DNA of 64,000 nucleotides from Actinomyces haliotis (GTDB lineage Bacteria > Actinomycetota > Actinomycetes > Actinomycetales > Actinomycetaceae), in the NCBI RefSeq assembly GCF_015355765.1, contig NZ_JACWNA010000015.1:1-64000 (forward strand). The letters are read 5' to 3'. Both the position numbers and the translations under genes were made by a program. The stretch's first letter is position 1, and each line of letters starts with the position of its first letter. Under the pieces are notes generated by a model that was not told the origin of the DNA, did not search any database, and was given only the letters and a program-made list of their open reading frames with translations. Positions 45,838-54,075 of this stretch are shown in pieces.

Positions 45838-46515
45838 TCAGCGGGCGCGGCGGCGCAGGCGGTCGACGTCGAGGAGCGTGACGGCGCGGCCCTCGAGGCG
45901 GATCCAGCCGCGGGAGACGAACTCGGCGAGCGACTTGTTGACGGTCTCGCGGGAGGCGCCGACGAGCTGGGCGAGCTCCTCCTGGGTGAGGTCGTGCGGC
46001 ACGTGGACGCCGTCCTCCGTCGTCGAGCCGAAGCGGTCCGCGAGGTCCAGCAGGGCCTTCGCGACACGGCCGGGGACGTCGGAGAAGACGAGGTCCGCGA
46101 GGGCCGTGTTCGTGCGGCGCAGACGCTGGGCGAGGGCGCGCAGCATGTCCTTGGCGAGAGCCGGGTGCGTCTCGATGAAGCTCATGAGCTGGTTGTGCTC
46201 GAGCGTGAGCATCTCGGTGGGCGCGACGGCGGTCGCGGTGGTGGAGCGCGGGCCCGGGTCGAACAGGGTGAGCTCACCGACGATCTCGCCGGGGCCGAGG
46301 ACTGCGAGGAGGTTCTCGCGGCCGTCCGGGGAGGCGTGGCCGAGCTTCACCTTGCCGGACAGGAGGATGTAGAGGCGGTCACCCGAGTCCCCCTCGTTGA
46401 AGAGGGTCTCGCCGCGACGCAGGGTCGTCTGCGTCATCATGGAGCGGAGCTCCTCCTGCTCCTCCGGGCTCATCCCCTCGAAGAGCGGGATCCTGGAGAT
46501 GATGCTGTCTTCCAC
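45838..46515 (-). CDS. Crp/Fnr-family regulator (GlxR/Crp-like)
   Basis: The 225-residue protein has the cyclic-nucleotide domain (FNEGDSGDRLYILLSGKVKLG, and the phosphate-binding cassette GEIVGELTLFDPGPRSTTATA) and a C-terminal winged helix (LTQEELAQLVGASRETVNKSLAEFVSRG). These match the global cAMP regulator of Actinobacteria (M. tuberculosis Crp, corynebacterial GlxR). AGGAGG lies 7 bases before the GTG at 46515. A Crp-like site just upstream suggests autoregulation. It is divergent from nth as in mycobacteria. Confidence 0.93.
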   Translation of the reverse strand: MEDSIISRIPLFEGMSPEEQEELRSMMTQTTLRRGETLFNEGDSGDRLYILLSGKVKLGHASPDGRENLLAVLGPGEIVGELTLFDPGPRSTTATAVAPTEMLTLEHNQLMSFIETHPALAKDMLRALAQRLRRTNTALADLVFSDVPGRVAKALLDLADRFGSTTEDGVHVPHDLTQEELAQLVGASRETVNKSLAEFVSRGWIRLEGRAVTLLDVDRLRRRAR

Positions 46516-46592
46516 GAAGTATCCTCCTGGTGGTCGTCGTCGGGGTCTCTCCGGTGCCCGGAGACGACCCACAGGTCTATCCTGCCACGGTC

Positions 46593-46608
46593 TGTGACCT
46601 GTGGCACG
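46593..46608. promoter_or_regulatory. Candidate Crp/GlxR binding site between crp and nth
   Basis: TGTGACCTGTGGCACG fits TGTGA-N6-TCACA at 8 of the 10 specified positions. A related CACAGG/CTGTG pair lies 10-20 bases away. The site is 78 bases before the crp-like start and 73 before nth. Confidence 0.5.
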
Positions 46609-46680
46609 CCGTCGAGCATTGTAGTCTCGGAGTGCGCCAGGTCAAACGGCTGCGCGCTCGATCACGCTCTCGGAGGACCC

Positions 46681-47382
46681 GTGCCACGACGCTGCCAGGA
46701 CTCCGCCCAGAGCGGCACCGCCGTCGGAACCTCGTCCGCACCTGACCCCGCGCTCGTGGCCCGAGCCGCGGCCGTCGACGACGAGCTCCGACTCCTCTAC
46801 CCGGACGCCCACTGCGCCCTCGACCACGACGGCCCCTTCCAGCTCCTGGTCGCCACGGTCCTGTCCGCGCAGACGACCGACGTCCGCGTCAACACGGTCA
46901 CGCCGGCCCTCTTCGAGCGCTACCCGGACGCCGCCGCCCTCGCAGGGGCCGACCGCGCTGAGCTCGAGGCCGTGCTCAAGCCGCTCGGCATGCAGCGAAC
47001 CCGGGCCGAGCGGCTCCTCGGCCTCGGCGCGGAGCTCACGACGCGCTTTGACGGCGTCGTCCCGAGCAGCCGCGAGGAGCTCACCGGGCTGCCCGGCGTC
47101 GGGCGCAAGACAGCCAACGTCGTGCTCGGCAACGCCTTCGGTGTCCCGGCGATCACCGTGGACACGCACGTCGGGCGCCTCGCGCGACGCCTCGGCTGGA
47201 CCGAGCAGAAGGACCCTCTCAAGGCCGAGCGCGACATCGCCGCGCTCTGGGACCCCGAGCGCTGGACCGACGGCTGCCACCGACTCATCGAGCACGGTCG
47301 CGCTGTCTGCCACGCACGCTCGCCGCGCTGCGAGGAGTGCCCGCTGCTCGCAGCCGGGCTGTGCCCGCAGGTCGGAGTCTGA
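46681..47382 (+). CDS. nth: Endonuclease III (DNA glycosylase/AP lyase)
   Basis: This base-excision repair enzyme acts on oxidised pyrimidines. It has the HhH motif LTGLPGVGRKTANVVLGNAFG with the catalytic Lys, the catalytic Asp in TVDTHVGRLARRLG and a C-terminal [4Fe-4S] motif C-x6-C-x2-C-x7-C. The last spacing is 7 rather than the usual 5 residues. It is 233 residues. The GTG at 46681 has GGAGG 3-8 bases upstream. Its 3' end overlaps the convergent hydrolase gene by 98 bases. Confidence 0.95.
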   Translation: MPRRCQDSAQSGTAVGTSSAPDPALVARAAAVDDELRLLYPDAHCALDHDGPFQLLVATVLSAQTTDVRVNTVTPALFERYPDAAALAGADRAELEAVLKPLGMQRTRAERLLGLGAELTTRFDGVVPSSREELTGLPGVGRKTANVVLGNAFGVPAITVDTHVGRLARRLGWTEQKDPLKAERDIAALWDPERWTDGCHRLIEHGRAVCHARSPRCEECPLLAAGLCPQVGV

Positions 47383-48325
47383 GCGCGACGGCTCCCCAGG
47401 AGTTCTGGGCGAGGAAGGGCAGGAGGGCGTCGATGAAGCGCTCGGGCGCCTCGAGCTGCGGGAAGTGCCCGACGCCCTGCACCGTCACCTGCGCCAGCGG
47501 CCCTGCCACGTGGTGCGTGTCGCGGGCGTAGGCCTGCGCCGGCTGCACCGGGTCGAGCTCGCCCTGGATCGCCATGACGGGCACCACCACGCGGCGATCG
47601 AGGGCCGCGATCTCCGTGCGCGAGAGCATTGAACGACGCATCGTCTCCAGCGCGGAGTGCGCGGCTCCGGGCCGGGCCATGAGGGAGGCGTAGTAGCCGG
47701 CGGGCTCCGCCGCGAGGTCCTTGGTCCGCGGTCCCGCCCAGGAGCGGAGGATGCGGTCGACGCTCGCGCTCGAGCGCAGTCGCCGCTCGGCCACGACCGG
47801 CGCCTTGAAGCCGAGGTACTGGAAGGCCGCTCCGGACAGGGCGCGCCCCCGCAGGGAGCGGACGGCCAGCGGGTGCGGGGCCCCCACCGGCACGATGCCG
47901 TTGAGCATCTCGGCGTGCGTGCCGGCCATCGTCCAGGCGACCTGCCCGCCGATGCCCCCGCCGACGACGAGCGCCCGCTCGTGGCCGAGCGAGCGGACGA
48001 CGGCGGCGACGTCGTCCGCCAGGGTGACGAGGTCGTAGCCGGTGGGCGGACGGTCGGAGCCGCCGAAGCCTCGCAGGTCGACGGCCGCGGTCCGGTAGCC
48101 GGCGTCCCCGAGGACGGGCAGGACCTCGTGCCAGGACCACCAGCACTCGGGGAAGCCGTGCAGGAGGACGACGAGCGGCGGCGTGCGGTCGGGCGAGCCC
48201 TCGTTCGCGGCGACCTCTTCGCCGAGCAGCGACTCGGGCCCTGCGAGAGCGACGTGGAAGCGCGTGCCACCGGCGGTGACGTCGCGGTGGGTCCAGGGGC
48301 CGGGGCGGTTCACGATGACGGGCAC
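47285..48325 (-). CDS. Alpha/beta hydrolase (epoxide-hydrolase-like), nucleophile apparently missing
   Basis: The 346-residue protein has the HGFPECWWSWHEVLPVLG oxyanion region and VDLRGFGGSDRPP. The C-terminal acid is in GELDPVQP and the His in GVGHFPQLEAPERF. At the nucleophile elbow, where GHDWGG (Asp) or GxSxG is expected, it reads VVGGGIGGQVAW, without Asp, Ser or Cys. It may be inactive as a hydrolase or use another chemistry. Position near nth recalls M. tuberculosis ephE. It ends inside nth (98-base antisense overlap). It starts with ATG at 48325. Confidence 0.85.
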   Translation of the reverse strand: MPVIVNRPGPWTHRDVTAGGTRFHVALAGPESLLGEEVAANEGSPDRTPPLVVLLHGFPECWWSWHEVLPVLGDAGYRTAAVDLRGFGGSDRPPTGYDLVTLADDVAAVVRSLGHERALVVGGGIGGQVAWTMAGTHAEMLNGIVPVGAPHPLAVRSLRGRALSGAAFQYLGFKAPVVAERRLRSSASVDRILRSWAGPRTKDLAAEPAGYYASLMARPGAAHSALETMRRSMLSRTEIAALDRRVVVPVMAIQGELDPVQPAQAYARDTHHVAGPLAQVTVQGVGHFPQLEAPERFIDALLPFLAQNSWGAVALRLRPAGTARLRAAGTPRSAASVRGRQRDRAR

Positions 48326-48361
48326 CGGAACACCCTAGCGAGGCTCGGTGCGGTCACCCTC

Positions 48362-48685
48362 CTACGCCAGGAGGAGGCTCGCGGCGACGTACACCGCGGT
48401 CCCGCCCACGAGGGACAGGCCGATCGAGCGCCGCCACAGGTGCAGCCCCGCCGTCGACGCGATCCCGGCGAGCGTCGGCACCCACGTGGCCGGGGCCGTC
48501 GTGACGTCGTCGAGGGTGTAGGCGACGAGCACGATCATGACGCCGAGGGGCAAAGTGCGCGCCAGGAAGGCGATGAGGGGGCTCTGCTCGCGGCCGCGCA
48601 TGAGCACGAAGGGCGCGATCCTGCAGGAGAAGGTGATGATCGCGACGACGACGACCGCGACGGCGATCTGGCTGTTCGTGAGCAT
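48362..48685 (-). CDS. azlD: AzlD-type branched-chain amino acid export subunit
   Basis: The 107-residue membrane protein has four hydrophobic helices and the family start IAVAVVVVAIITFSCRIAPF, followed by SPLIAFLARTLPLGVMIVLVAY. AzlD pairs with the larger AzlC to export branched-chain amino acids. The ATG at 48685 overlaps the azlC-remnant stop (TGATG). AzlC itself is truncated, so the exporter is probably non-functional. Confidence 0.9.
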   Translation of the reverse strand: MLTNSQIAVAVVVVAIITFSCRIAPFVLMRGREQSPLIAFLARTLPLGVMIVLVAYTLDDVTTAPATWVPTLAGIASTAGLHLWRRSIGLSLVGGTAVYVAASLLLA

Positions 48686-48954
48686 CAGGCGGCCGTCCTC
48701 TCGTGCCCGCGGCGCCACGTGTCCAGACCGATGAGGCCGAGCGCGAGGACGCCGAGGGCGCTCAGCAGCGCGGCGGAGCCGCCCACCGCCAGTCCGACGG
48801 CGCCGGCGACGAGCCCGATGGCGAGGACGGCGACGTCGGGGTGGCTGCGCCAGTTCTCGATGGCGAGGACGACGAACAGGGCCGTGAGGACGAAGCCGAG
48901 CAGGCTGATCCGGTCCCCGACGAGGCTCGCCAGCCCCGTCCCGGCGAGGGCGCC
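48685..48954 (-). pseudogene. azlC: C-terminal remnant of azlC
   Basis: A frame ending at the TGA 48685-48687 encodes GTGLASLVGDRISLLGFVLT, then ALFVVLAIENWRSHPDVAVL, further hydrophobic helices and RRGHERTAA. This matches the C-terminal half of AzlC. Upstream the frame loses similarity and meets a stop at about 49018, where the next gene ends. The N-terminal half (several membrane helices) is missing, and no ribosome site or ATG is available. It looks like a deletion that fused azlC to the end of the neighbouring gene. Confidence 0.7.
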
Positions 48955-49017
48955 CGCCGTCCCCGGTGGGGGAGGGCGGGCGTGGGTCGGTGCGTGCGGG
49001 GGCGCTCTGCGCGGGCC

Positions 49018-50457
49018 TCAGGCGCGGCGGACGCGGTCGATGACCTCCTGCTCGCGGCGGCCGGCGCGCCGGGACGAGTGCGAGATGACGCCGACGAGGA
49101 TGAGCGCGAGGCCGATGACGGCGAAGCGCCCCGTGGCGGCGTCGGTCCAGAAGTAGGTCGCCAGATCCGAGCCGAGGCTCGAGTGGTTCGCGAGGTCCGA
49201 CAGGAACGGGGCCACGGTCCGGTTGGCCCAGTCCGGGACCGCGAGGCCGACGACGCCGAGAGCGAGCGTGATGACACCCATGATGAAGGAGCCGACGGAG
49301 GAGCGGCGGGCCGTCCACAGCGCGATGGCGAGGACGAGGGCACCGATCCCGAGCTCCACGGCGCCTCGGGTGTCGAGGCCGAAGCGGAAGGCCTTGACGG
49401 ACCCGGCAAGGAGCGCCTGGCCGTGGTGGACGAGGAACCACGCGGCCGGGAGCAGCACGATGGACAGGAGGATGCCGGCCCAGTGGGCGCCGGCGCGCGA
49501 GGCCGGCTTCCCGACGACGCTCGAGCCGTCGAGGATGACGTCGTCGTCGGTGCGCTCGCCGCGGGCGGTCCTGGCAGAGGCCTCGGCGCCGGTGGCCGCG
49601 GCGGTCCCGACGGCGACGGCGCCGGCCGCGCCGGAGCCCGGCGCGATCGTGGTCGTCGGCGCGCCCTGCTCGCCGCCCTGGGCGGGGTAGGTCGACGTCG
49701 CCTCGACGGCCTGCGGGGCGGCCGCGGGCATCGCGGAGGTCGGGGCGCCGTCGTCGACGCGCTCGGCCGGGAGGGCGGTCGTCGCCTCGGCGTCGGTCTC
49801 GTCCTCCGTGCTGAACAGGGAGCGTCGGCGCAGGGCCGTCGGCGTGAGGGCCGCTGTGGGGACGTCATCGCCCCCGGTGCCGTCCTGCTCGAGGACGTCG
49901 TGCCCCTCGGTGCGGGCGCTGGCCGTGGGCTGGACCGGGCCGACCTGCTCGAGCGGGCCGTTGGTGTAGTCCCAGGAGCGCTCCGACTCGCTGGGCTCGC
50001 GCAGGGACTCGACGTCGAGGTCCTCGTCGGCCGCGAGGTCCGCGACGACGTCCTCCTCGATGATCGGGTCCTCATGGGCGGCTCCGCTCGCGGGGGCGTC
50101 CTCGTCCTCGACGCGCTGGCTGAGCCCGGCGAGCTCGGCGAGCTGCTCGTCGGTGTAGCGGCTCGAGCCGGTGCCGCCGGACGCGGATGCCGCGACGGCC
50201 TCGGAGGGGCCCTCATCCGCGGGGGCGCCGCGGTGAGAGGCGGCGTCGTCGGCCTCGCCCGTGAGCGCGGAGCCGTCCGAGGCGCCGGTGACGACCTCCG
50301 GGTCCTGCTCGGCGGCGGCGACAGGGTCGTCGTGCACGGCCACGACCTCGCCGTCGTCGGCGACGACGGGGGTCGGCTCAGGCATCTCGAGGGACTCACC
50401 CTGGGTGGGCTCAGGGAACCGGGTGTCGTCCGGCTGCGGGGTGTTCTCAGTGGTCAC
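49018..50457 (-). CDS. Hypothetical membrane protein with long acidic N-terminal region
   Basis: The 479-residue protein has residues 1-315 very rich in Asp, Glu, Ala, Thr and Pro and predicted disordered, with no hydrophobic segment except an Ala/Gly run near 290. Residues about 335-470 hold four membrane helices (for example AHWAGILLSIVLLPAAWFLV and MGVITLALGVVGLAV). The end is strongly basic (RRAGRREQEVIDRVRRA). No family is recognised. The topology suggests a large cytoplasmic tail. GGAGG precedes the ATG at 50457. It is 65 bases downstream of another membrane protein gene. Confidence 0.7.
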   Translation of the reverse strand: MTTENTPQPDDTRFPEPTQGESLEMPEPTPVVADDGEVVAVHDDPVAAAEQDPEVVTGASDGSALTGEADDAASHRGAPADEGPSEAVAASASGGTGSSRYTDEQLAELAGLSQRVEDEDAPASGAAHEDPIIEEDVVADLAADEDLDVESLREPSESERSWDYTNGPLEQVGPVQPTASARTEGHDVLEQDGTGGDDVPTAALTPTALRRRSLFSTEDETDAEATTALPAERVDDGAPTSAMPAAAPQAVEATSTYPAQGGEQGAPTTTIAPGSGAAGAVAVGTAAATGAEASARTARGERTDDDVILDGSSVVGKPASRAGAHWAGILLSIVLLPAAWFLVHHGQALLAGSVKAFRFGLDTRGAVELGIGALVLAIALWTARRSSVGSFIMGVITLALGVVGLAVPDWANRTVAPFLSDLANHSSLGSDLATYFWTDAATGRFAVIGLALILVGVISHSSRRAGRREQEVIDRVRRA

Positions 50458-50522
50458 GGGGCCTCCTTCTCCACGACAACCGTAGTGGGAGGGGGCCCCT
50501 GCGGCGCGGAGGCGTGCCGCGC

Positions 50523-51542
50523 TCAGACCGTGGGCGCCTCGTGCAGGAGCCTCTGCTCGGAGGTGCGGCCCTGGCGTCGGGCGAGGTGCGAGCCCCAGCC
50601 GAGCGCCGACAGCAGCAGGCCGGTCGCGACGAGGCTGATGCCCGCCGGGTCCTGCGGGAGGAGGTCGCCGAGGAGCCCCGCCAGGGGCGTCCCGGGGAGC
50701 GCGCCGTGGAGGAAGGCGGGTAGGCCCGCGACCACGAGGATCGGGCCGACGGTGCGCACGCCCAGGGTCGAGCGTCCCGAGGAGGCCGCTGCGAGGAGCA
50801 GGAGGACCCAGGCGACGACCGCCGGGATCGCTCCCGCCGCCGCCGCGCCGTCGGGCCTGACGAGCTCGGCGTAACCGTCCTGGATGAGGACGAGGGCGAG
50901 CACCACGAGGACCGCGACGATGACGAGGCTGGCGACGTGGTCGTGCCGGCGCGAGGGGGGAGCCGTCGGCGTCGAGCCGATCTCACGGTCCGACTCGCCG
51001 AGGCGCGCGGCGGTCCTGGCCTCGGTCCGTCCGGCCCGGCGTGCCATGCGCATCCCCCACGAGCCGCCCGTCAGGAGCGCCGAGGCGATGAGGACGAGGC
51101 CGGTCGGGACGAGGAGCCGCGCCCACTCGAAAAGAGCGCCGTGACCGCCGTGGGCGGCCAGGATGATGACGCCCTGGGCGAGGAGGGCGACGAGGCCCGC
51201 GACGAGGCCGCCCAGCGAGGAGCGCCGCGCGAAGAGGGCCTGGGCCGCGGCCGCCACGACGAGCACGAGGGCGGCGTGGAAGACGGCCAGCGGCAGTCGC
51301 CCGGCCACGCTCATGCGTGCGGCGACACCGGCGAGCACGAAAAGCGCGGGGGCGAGGACGACGCCCACGCCCGCGACGGTGAGGTGGTCCCGACGGCGGC
51401 CGCGTGGGGCGACGGGCACGCCCCCGCCCGGCGTGGTCGGGCCGGACGTGCGGCGGCGCAGGGAACGGGTCGGGCGGCTCTGTCGGCCCCGCCCGGAGGT
51501 CTCGTTCGGCTCGGTCGCACTGGTGGGGGACTGCTCACTCAC
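50523..51542 (-). CDS. Hypothetical multi-span membrane protein
   Basis: The 339-residue protein has a basic, Ser/Arg/Thr-rich N-terminus (about 1-50) and then about eight hydrophobic segments in two groups of four (about 54-175 and 200-320). A charged hinge (GRTEARTAARLGESDREIGS) lies between them, suggesting an internal duplication of a four-helix unit, although direct sequence identity between the halves is low by eye. No family is recognised. The GTG at 51542 (VSEQSPTSATEP) has GCGGAA rather than a strong site. It is probably co-transcribed with the next membrane protein gene. Confidence 0.65.
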   Translation of the reverse strand: MSEQSPTSATEPNETSGRGRQSRPTRSLRRRTSGPTTPGGGVPVAPRGRRRDHLTVAGVGVVLAPALFVLAGVAARMSVAGRLPLAVFHAALVLVVAAAAQALFARRSSLGGLVAGLVALLAQGVIILAAHGGHGALFEWARLLVPTGLVLIASALLTGGSWGMRMARRAGRTEARTAARLGESDREIGSTPTAPPSRRHDHVASLVIVAVLVVLALVLIQDGYAELVRPDGAAAAGAIPAVVAWVLLLLAAASSGRSTLGVRTVGPILVVAGLPAFLHGALPGTPLAGLLGDLLPQDPAGISLVATGLLLSALGWGSHLARRQGRTSEQRLLHEAPTV

Positions 51543-51665
51543 GGCGGAAAGCCTAGTGGCTGGGCCGAGCGGGCGCGGCGCGCCGGTGTGCTCGCGGGAC
51601 CGACGCTGACCTGGGACGACCGCCCCCCGCCCGGGCGAGGGCCGGGCGGGCTCTAGGGTGGGACC

Positions 51666-52721
51666 GTGACGAGGATGGCAGTGAGCATCGGATCCGGGCC
51701 CGGCGGGACGCTGCCCGTCGGGGGCCCGGGCCGGGACGGCCGGCGGGTGCACGCCGGGACGGGGACGGGCGCAGCGGGCGCTCCCGGCACCGTCACGCCC
51801 CGCATCCGTCCGGGGGAGGGCGGTGGCGCCCGGGGAGGCACGGTCGGTGACCCCGCCGCCGACGCCCTGCGGGCCATCGCCGCCGACCAGCGCGTCGCCC
51901 ACGCCGAGGAGGCGCTCCGCGAGGCCTCCGCCGAGCTGCGCTGGAACGAGGCCCTGCGGCGCCGGTGGCGCGAGGCCCGCGCCGAGTCCGCGGTCCGCGG
52001 GGCCATCGCCTCCGGCGGCGTCGAGGGCGCCGTCCTTCCGACCGCCGTCCTGCGCGACGCCATCGCCTCCCGCTCGCTCACCGAGGCCTCCACCGGCGAC
52101 CCCTCGCTCGACGCCGTCGCCGGGCTGTGGCGCGCGGGCGTGCGCCTCACCGGCTGGATGCCCGACCTGCGGGGTGAGGGCCGCCCCGCCCAGCCGAGTC
52201 CCCGCACGCTCCTCACCGCCCTGCACCGCGACGTCGCCGGACCGCTCGCCGTCGTCGGCACGATCCCCCTCGACGACGTCGCCGCACCGCGCCGCGGGGA
52301 GCGCACCCCCGTGGAGGGCGGGCCGGGTGAGGCGCCGGTCGGGGAGGCACTCGCCGCCCGCCTCGACGGGCTCCTGCGGCTCATCGACGCCCCGGGCGCG
52401 CCGGCGCTCGTGCGCGCCGCCGTCGTCCACGCCGAGATGGTCTGCGCGCGCCCCTTCACCGCGGGCAACGCCGCCGTCGGGCGTCTCCTCGTGCGCCACC
52501 TCATCACCCGCGACGGGCTCGAGCCGACGGGCGTCGCCGTCGTCGACCAGTACGCCGGGCGGGTGCCGGTCGCCTACGCGGACGCGCTCGCGGCCTACGC
52601 CAGCGGCACGCTCGACGGCGTCGTCGCCTGGGTCGTGTGGCAGGCCGAGGCGGTGCTCGTGGGGATCCAGGAGGCCCAGGCGATCTGCCGCAGCGTCCAG
52701 GCGGGCACGACGCTCGCCTGA
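51666..52721 (+). CDS. Fic-domain protein with degenerate active site
   Basis: Fic proteins transfer AMP (or related groups) to hydroxyl side chains. The 351-residue protein shows a Fic layout. An inhibitory-helix-like IASGGVEGAVLPTAVLRDA (S117-E120-G121) matches the S/T-x-x-x-E-G pattern of class II Fic. The active-site loop at 262-273 reads RPFTAGNAAVGR where HPFxDGNGRxGR is expected. The catalytic His is replaced by Arg, the metal-binding Asp by Ala, and the GR pair by AA. AMPylation is therefore unlikely. The first 60 residues are a Gly/Pro-rich lead. The GTG at 51666 is near the divergent membrane gene. Confidence 0.75.
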   Translation: MTRMAVSIGSGPGGTLPVGGPGRDGRRVHAGTGTGAAGAPGTVTPRIRPGEGGGARGGTVGDPAADALRAIAADQRVAHAEEALREASAELRWNEALRRRWREARAESAVRGAIASGGVEGAVLPTAVLRDAIASRSLTEASTGDPSLDAVAGLWRAGVRLTGWMPDLRGEGRPAQPSPRTLLTALHRDVAGPLAVVGTIPLDDVAAPRRGERTPVEGGPGEAPVGEALAARLDGLLRLIDAPGAPALVRAAVVHAEMVCARPFTAGNAAVGRLLVRHLITRDGLEPTGVAVVDQYAGRVPVAYADALAAYASGTLDGVVAWVVWQAEAVLVGIQEAQAICRSVQAGTTLA

Positions 52722-52735
52722 GGAGGCCGCGCCCG

Positions 52736-52858
52736 GGTCCGGATCACGCGCCCGGGGCTGGACCACCTCACTGTGTCTGGACCACCTCACTGAGTCTGGA
52801 CCGTCGGAGCCACTGGCTGGGCCGGTCCAGAATCAGGCAGGTGGTCCGAAACCCGGTG
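52736..52858. repeat. Palindromic element, family C, copy 2 with 19-bp tandem repeats
   Basis: CTGGACCACCTCACTG repeats with a 19-base period at 52758, 52777 and (diverged) 52796. The third leads into an imperfect hairpin TCTGGACCG...AGCCACTGGCT...GGTCCAGA (52795-52831). The centre AGCCACTGGCT and the flanks TCCGGATCAC (left) and GGTGGTCCGAAACC (right) are shared with copy 1 at 27963. It lies between convergent genes. Confidence 0.7.
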
Positions 52859-52902
52859 GACGGCTCGGAGCCGGCCGCGGCCGCGCTCTGCCGCCCAGGC
52901 GC

Positions 52903-53835
52903 TCAGCGCCGACCCGCCGCGACCGCGGTGGCCGTGAGCGCGGCGACGCCCGTGAGCACCCCCGTGTTGACCACGAGCTCCCACCGCAGCGGGAGGACCG
53001 CCGAGGGGATCGCGCGCACGGGAGCGAGGTTCGGACGCGGGATCGTCGGCTGGAGCGGACGGCGCAGGTTGACCGGCCGCTCGAAGTCCCGCACGGGCCA
53101 GTCCAGCTGCTCGGCGAGGCGCCGCAGCTCGCGGTCCGGGTTGACGGCGACGGGGTGACCGACGGCCTCGAGCATGGGACGGTCCGAGATGGAGTCCGAG
53201 TAGGCCCAGGAGCGCGCCAGGTCGATCCCGTGCTCGGCGGTGTCCGCCTCGAGGGCCTCCACCTTGGCGCCGTGGAGGAGGGAGCGCTCGACACGGCCCG
53301 TGAAGCGGCCCTCCGCGTCGGTCTCGAGGCGGGTGGCGACGGCGCGGTCCGCTCCGATGAGCGTCGCGATCGGCTCGACCACCTCGATGATTGAGGCGGA
53401 GACGATGACGACGTCGTGTCCGGCGCGGTGGTGCGCCTCGACGAGGTCGAGCGCCTCGGCGTAGACGGCGGGCTCGATGGCGGTGGCCATGGCGTCGGAG
53501 ACGACCTCCTGCAGACGGGAGCGCTCGACGCCGGCGTTGAGCGCGGCGAGCTGGTCCATGAGTCGGCTGGTGTGGTCCTCGTCCGCGCCGAGGAGGAGGT
53601 AGGGGAGCTGGGCGACGACGCCGCGTGCGAGGGCGGTCGTGGAGATGAGGCCCGAGCAGTGCATCGGGGTGCCGAGGGCGAAGGTCGTCGAGGTGGCGAG
53701 GACCGTCTTGTCGAGGTCGAGGTAGGCGGCGGTGCGCGGGCGGGGAGCGGTGGCGTCTGAGGACTCGGCTGCTCCGGTGGCGGCGGACAGCGGATCGGCG
53801 GGGGCCGTGGCGCCGGGCGTGGCGGCGTGGGTCAT
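52903..53835 (-). CDS. HAD-family phosphatase (SerB-like)
   Basis: The 310-residue protein has HAD motif I YLDLDKTVLATS (nucleophile D40, D42), motif II VVIVSASIIEVVEP, then a helical cap and motif III/IV SYSDSISDRPMLEAVG with later Asp. A C-terminal hydrophobic segment of about 20 residues (LRWELVVNTGVLTGVAALTAT) could anchor it in the membrane. It resembles the SerB-like Rv3661 next to ssd and tad genes in M. tuberculosis. Substrate unknown. The ATG at 53835 lies 240 bases from the divergent ssd-like gene. Confidence 0.88.
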   Translation of the reverse strand: MTHAATPGATAPADPLSAATGAAESSDATAPRPRTAAYLDLDKTVLATSTTFALGTPMHCSGLISTTALARGVVAQLPYLLLGADEDHTSRLMDQLAALNAGVERSRLQEVVSDAMATAIEPAVYAEALDLVEAHHRAGHDVVIVSASIIEVVEPIATLIGADRAVATRLETDAEGRFTGRVERSLLHGAKVEALEADTAEHGIDLARSWAYSDSISDRPMLEAVGHPVAVNPDRELRRLAEQLDWPVRDFERPVNLRRPLQPTIPRPNLAPVRAIPSAVLPLRWELVVNTGVLTGVAALTATAVAAGRR

Positions 53836-54075
53836 CGGTGGCCTCTCCTCTGCTCGGGCTGCGGACGCCCCGCCGGTGCGGCGTCCGTGACAGGGGAATG
53901 GTATCGACCACCTCGCCCCGTCGGCAGGGGGGCGTGCGAGCTCAGCCACGGGGCGCGGCTCCCCAGGGTGCCGCCCTGCCGAGGTCGCCCACAGCCCCCG
54001 ACGACGTCGCCGCACGGGCCGTGCCCCACCGGGCAGTCTCGACGGCGTCCCCGACCAGCTGCCCCAGGAGACCCC

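Noticed and set aside
48703-50874. A 723-codon plus-strand frame
   Set aside because: It is antisense to two membrane-protein genes and the azlC remnant; the composition is Gly/Arg/Asp shadow with no domain.
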